Origin: an uncultured Eubacteriales bacterium
Lineage (GTDB): Bacteria; Bacillota; Clostridia; Oscillospirales; Acutalibacteraceae
DNA length: 34,135 nucleotides
Assembly: GCA_934643185.1 (NCBI GenBank)
Contig: CAKUBN010000021.1
Location: forward strand, 1-34,135
Reading direction: 5' to 3'
Both the position numbers and the translations under genes were made by a program. Under the pieces are notes generated by a model that saw only the letters and a list, made by a program, of their open reading frames with translations, was not told the DNA's origin and searched no databases. Shown in pieces: positions 32,241-34,135 of this stretch; position 1 is the first letter of the stretch; each line of letters begins with the position of its first letter.

Positions 32241-33451
32241 TGAACTTACTGGATACACGCCCACCGTTTGCGGGCATCAACGGCGAAATTCCGCCGGAAT
32301 TTAAAACGCTGTCCACACCGTGCTACCTCATGGACGAGGCCGTCCTGCAGCATAACGCAGAGGTGCTCGGCGCGCTGCAAAAGCGCACGGGCTGCAAGGT
32401 GCTTTTGGCACAGAAGGCGTTCAGCAATTATGATCTTTATCCGATTTTCGCGCCGCATTTGGCCGGCACGGAAGCGAGCGGCCTGTTTGAAGCGCGGCTC
32501 GGCGCTGAAGAAATGCCGGGCGGCGAGGTCCATGTGTTTTGCGCCGCCTACCGTGAGGACGAAATGGACGAGCTGCTGCGCTATGCGGATCACATTGTGT
32601 TCAATTCGCCGCGACAGCTGCAAAAGTTCGCGCCCAAAGCAAAAGCTGCGGGCAAAAGCGTCGGTCTGCGCATCAACCCGGAGTGCTCTACGCAGGAGGG
32701 ACACGAAATTTACGATCCCTGTGCGCCCGGCAGCCGCCTCGGCACCACCCGTGCGCAGTGGGATAAAGCCGTTCAAGAAAACGCGCATTTGCCCGAACTG
32801 CTCGACGGCCTTCATTTTCACACGCTGTGCGAGCAGGATGCCGACGCACTGGAAACAACCTTAAACGCCGTTGCTTCAACGTTCGGCGATTTGCTGCCCA
32901 AAATGCAGTGGCTCAACTTCGGCGGCGGCCACCACATCACGCGTCCCGACTACGATATGGAAACGCTGGAGCGCTGCATCCGCCGCGCGCAGCAGGACTG
33001 GAGCGTCACCGTGTACCTCGAGCCCGGAGAAGCCTGCGCGTTAAACGCCGGGTACCTCCTCAGCCGCGTGCTCGATGTCGTGCGAAACGGCGAGACGACC
33101 ATCGCAATTCTCGATGCCAGCGCCGCCTGCCATATGCCGGACGTCATCGAAATGCCGTACCGCCCGCCGCTCTTCGGTGCCGGCGAGCCGGGGGAGAAGC
33201 CCTGTGTCGTGCGCCTTGCCGGCCCCACCTGCCTTGCAGGCGATGTCATCGGCGATTACGCGTTTGACACCGTGCCCGCAATCGGCGACCTGCTCGTTTT
33301 CGGCGATATGGCGATCTATACCACCTGCAAAAATAACACCTTCAACGGCATGCCGCTGCCCGGCATCTATTCCCGCAAAGCGGACGGCGATGTCCACAAA
33401 CTTACATCGTTCGGCTACGAAGATTTCAAATACCGGCTCGGCAGCCACTGA
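32240..33451 (+). CDS. nspC: Carboxynorspermidine decarboxylase NspC
   Basis: A 403-residue fold-III (alanine-racemase-like) PLP decarboxylase that turns carboxy(nor)spermidine into (nor)spermidine. Seen: STPCYLMDEAVLQHN, the PLP lysine K59 in LLAQKAFSNY, GLRINPECS, LHFHTLCEQDADALE, NFGGGHHIT and the C-terminal GPTCLAGDVIGDY containing the catalytic Cys from the other subunit. Length is near the usual ~380-400. It is last in the operon and followed by a terminator. It could also act on carboxyaminopropylagmatine, which sequence cannot settle. Confidence 0.94.
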   Translation: MNLLDTRPPFAGINGEIPPEFKTLSTPCYLMDEAVLQHNAEVLGALQKRTGCKVLLAQKAFSNYDLYPIFAPHLAGTEASGLFEARLGAEEMPGGEVHVFCAAYREDEMDELLRYADHIVFNSPRQLQKFAPKAKAAGKSVGLRINPECSTQEGHEIYDPCAPGSRLGTTRAQWDKAVQENAHLPELLDGLHFHTLCEQDADALETTLNAVASTFGDLLPKMQWLNFGGGHHITRPDYDMETLERCIRRAQQDWSVTVYLEPGEACALNAGYLLSRVLDVVRNGETTIAILDASAACHMPDVIEMPYRPPLFGAGEPGEKPCVVRLAGPTCLAGDVIGDYAFDTVPAIGDLLVFGDMAIYTTCKNNTFNGMPLPGIYSRKADGDVHKLTSFGYEDFKYRLGSH

Positions 33452-33461
33452 TATAACAGCA

Positions 33462-33515
33462 AAAGCCGCAGTGCTCCTTTTCCAGGAAAGCGCTGCGGCT
33501 TTGCGCCGCTTTTTT
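33462..33515 (+). terminator. Terminator of the polyamine operon
   Basis: A 13-bp stem with one G-U pair, AAAGCCGCAGTGC (33462-33474) with GCGCTGCGGCTTT (33490-33502), then a T-run at 33510-33515. It begins 11 bp after the nspC stop. Confidence 0.8.
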
Positions 33516-33545
33516 GCGGGTGGCCATCAATTACCTGAACCTCAG

Positions 33546-33704
33546 CCGTTCACCTACGGCGAGCTTGCCGCCGACCCGCAGGATCACGCAAAGCTCACGG
33601 AGATCATCGATTCGTTCGGCCCGATGCCCTGCCGTATTCTGCCGCTCACAACAGAGCGCATGGCGAAAATGATCGAAGACGCTATCGTCGGCCGCACAGA
33701 TTAA
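33546..33704 (+). pseudogene. Possible remnant of a protein-coding gene (C-terminal piece)
   Basis: A 52-codon stretch reads as plausible protein in one frame (PFTYGELAADPQDHAKL, then FGPMPCRILPLTTERMA, ending VGRTD and a TAA at 33702-33704). It has no start codon with a ribosome site and no matching N-terminus; the DNA just upstream is the polyamine terminator. The preceding bases read VAINYLNLS in another frame, which would fit a frameshifted junction. I do not recognise the family. It may be the tail of a gene lost by deletion, or chance. Confidence 0.3.
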
Positions 33705-33755
33705 AGCGCCGCACAACAGGGGGGGGGAAGACGCCGCCCCAAAATACCGATAAGA

Positions 33756-33793
33756 AAAACGCATTGCATGGTACATTTGCAATGCGTTTTTTT
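33756..33793. terminator. Strong, probably bidirectional intrinsic terminator
   Basis: A perfect 12-bp stem AAAACGCATTGC (33756-33767) with GCAATGCGTTTT (33779-33790), 11-nt loop, and seven T at 33787-33793 on the plus strand. The minus strand also ends in TTTTT. No gene with a clear end lies directly before it on plus except the remnant at 33546-33704. Confidence 0.85.
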
Positions 33794-33867
33794 GGCGCTG
33801 CACGATAACAGGTAAAATAGAAACGTAGAAAATCAGATGGTGAATTTGCATCTTTTTATGAACCATA

Positions 33868-33896
33868 TTGATTCTTCAAGTACTTCACATTATAAT
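33868..33896 (+). promoter_or_regulatory. Promoter of a short structured RNA
   Basis: -35 TTGATT (33868-33873), 17-base spacer, perfect -10 TATAAT (33891-33896); start near 33903. No open reading frame follows within 130 bp, only the structured stretch described next. Confidence 0.65.
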
Positions 33897-33902
33897 GATG
33901 AT

Positions 33903-33986
33903 ATTATGCTCACTTAGGCCCTGCTGCCGGGAAATGTCTGGATTAGGGTAGCCCGCAGCCAATGCAGCTTACCCCTTGATTTTTAC
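33903..33986 (+). ncRNA. Candidate small RNA or leader with pseudoknot potential
   Basis: GCTGCCGGG (33923-33931) pairs with CCCGCAGC (33952-33959) with one bulged C. The loop segment GGGTA (33946-33950) can pair with TACCC (33970-33974) downstream, an H-type pseudoknot. A short T-tract (GATTTTT) follows at 33979-33985. It has its own promoter and no coding potential (the first ATG stops after three codons). No class recognised. The rest of the tail to 34135 holds one further promoter-like site and no gene I can support. Confidence 0.4.
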
Positions 33987-34024
33987 AACTTACTTTCTTG
34001 AATATAGATATTAAAAACGCTTTG

Positions 34025-34033
34025 TGCTATAGT
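34025..34033 (+). promoter_or_regulatory. Extended -10 promoter pointing out of the window
   Basis: TGC-TATAGT (34025-34033) is an extended -10 with no good -35 at the right spacing. It would start transcription near 34040 toward a gene beyond the window; the visible 95 bases hold no long frame. Confidence 0.4.
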
Positions 34034-34135
34034 ATTTCAAAACCGAAAGACTAACTAGTAAAAGTCAAGTTCAAAATGTGTGGAACAAAAAATAATGCAG
34101 ACGATTCAAAGAAGGTATAGCAAAGCTGACGTTCG

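Noticed and set aside
28482..32264. Long minus-strand frames opposite speA, speE and the carboxynorspermidine dehydrogenase
   Set aside because: They are shadows of the plus-strand genes, lacking recognisable motifs and good starts; the plus-strand products are unmistakable.
33923..33974. SRP RNA in the tail region
   Set aside because: GCAGCCAATGCAGC resembles the SRP domain IV text, but the GGAAG loop and the surrounding symmetric helix are missing.
1..34135. CRISPR arrays, insertion sequences, tRNA or rRNA genes, integrases
   Set aside because: No regularly spaced repeats, transposase or integrase motifs, or tRNA T-arm patterns were seen on reading both strands.

Overview
This window reads as a chromosomal segment of a Gram-positive, anaerobic, gut-type Clostridia (Oscillospiraceae/Ruminococcaceae-like) bacterium. 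The reasons are GC-rich third codon positions, AGGAGG-type ribosome binding sites, lipoprotein signal peptides followed by Ser/Glu-rich linkers, densely overlapping ATGA gene junctions, an anaerobic (early cobalt insertion) cobalamin pathway, and the carboxynorspermidine-type polyamine route. The genus is inference; no rRNA or other marker gene is present. I see no insertion sequence, integrase, phage gene or CRISPR array.

Layout. (1) 1-2673, minus strand: a tRNA-modification operon, tcdA - cysteine desulfurase - ttcA-like (cut by the window edge), behind two tandem promoters. (2) 2680-3843, plus: a single mutY gene with its own extended -10 promoter and a two-way terminator. (3) 3858-7231, minus: a three-gene sugar-type catabolic operon in which two closely related Gfo/Idh/MocA dehydrogenases flank a xylose-isomerase-like TIM-barrel protein. 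(4) 7291-27308, plus: a ~20-kb cobalamin operon led by a cobalamin riboswitch and an intrinsic terminator. It opens with extracytoplasmic functions (a lipoprotein cobaltochelatase CbiK, a two-domain lipoprotein, and a BtuFCD-like ABC importer whose ATPase is fused to the methyltransferase CbiD). It continues with cbiF, G, H, J, ET, A, cobT, cobU, cobS, a miniature cobU paralogue, cobC, cbiB, cobD, cbiP and cbiC. cbiL, the precorrin-2/sirohydrochlorin genes and the corrinoid adenosyltransferase are not in the window. (5) 27329-33515, plus: a polyamine operon behind a near-consensus promoter and a ~360-nt highly structured leader that ends in a terminator: arginine decarboxylase, spermidine synthase, agmatinase-family ureohydrolase, carboxynorspermidine dehydrogenase, carboxynorspermidine decarboxylase. 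(6) 33516-34135: a more AT-rich, largely non-coding tail with a possible gene remnant, a strong terminator, a good promoter followed by a short RNA that can fold as a pseudoknot, and a second candidate promoter pointing out of the window.

How it fits together. The cobalamin block could import cobalt, a corrinoid or another tetrapyrrole and carry corrin-ring synthesis through to lower-ligand attachment, under feedback by the riboswitch. The polyamine block makes putrescine from arginine via agmatine and offers two ways to spermidine, although the decarboxylated-SAM supplier SpeD is absent here. The most unusual points are the split-looking CobU pair, the ABC ATPase-CbiD fusion with a changed Q-loop residue, the secreted chelatase next to an importer, and two structured RNAs (27364-27722 and about 33903-33986) that I cannot assign to a known class.
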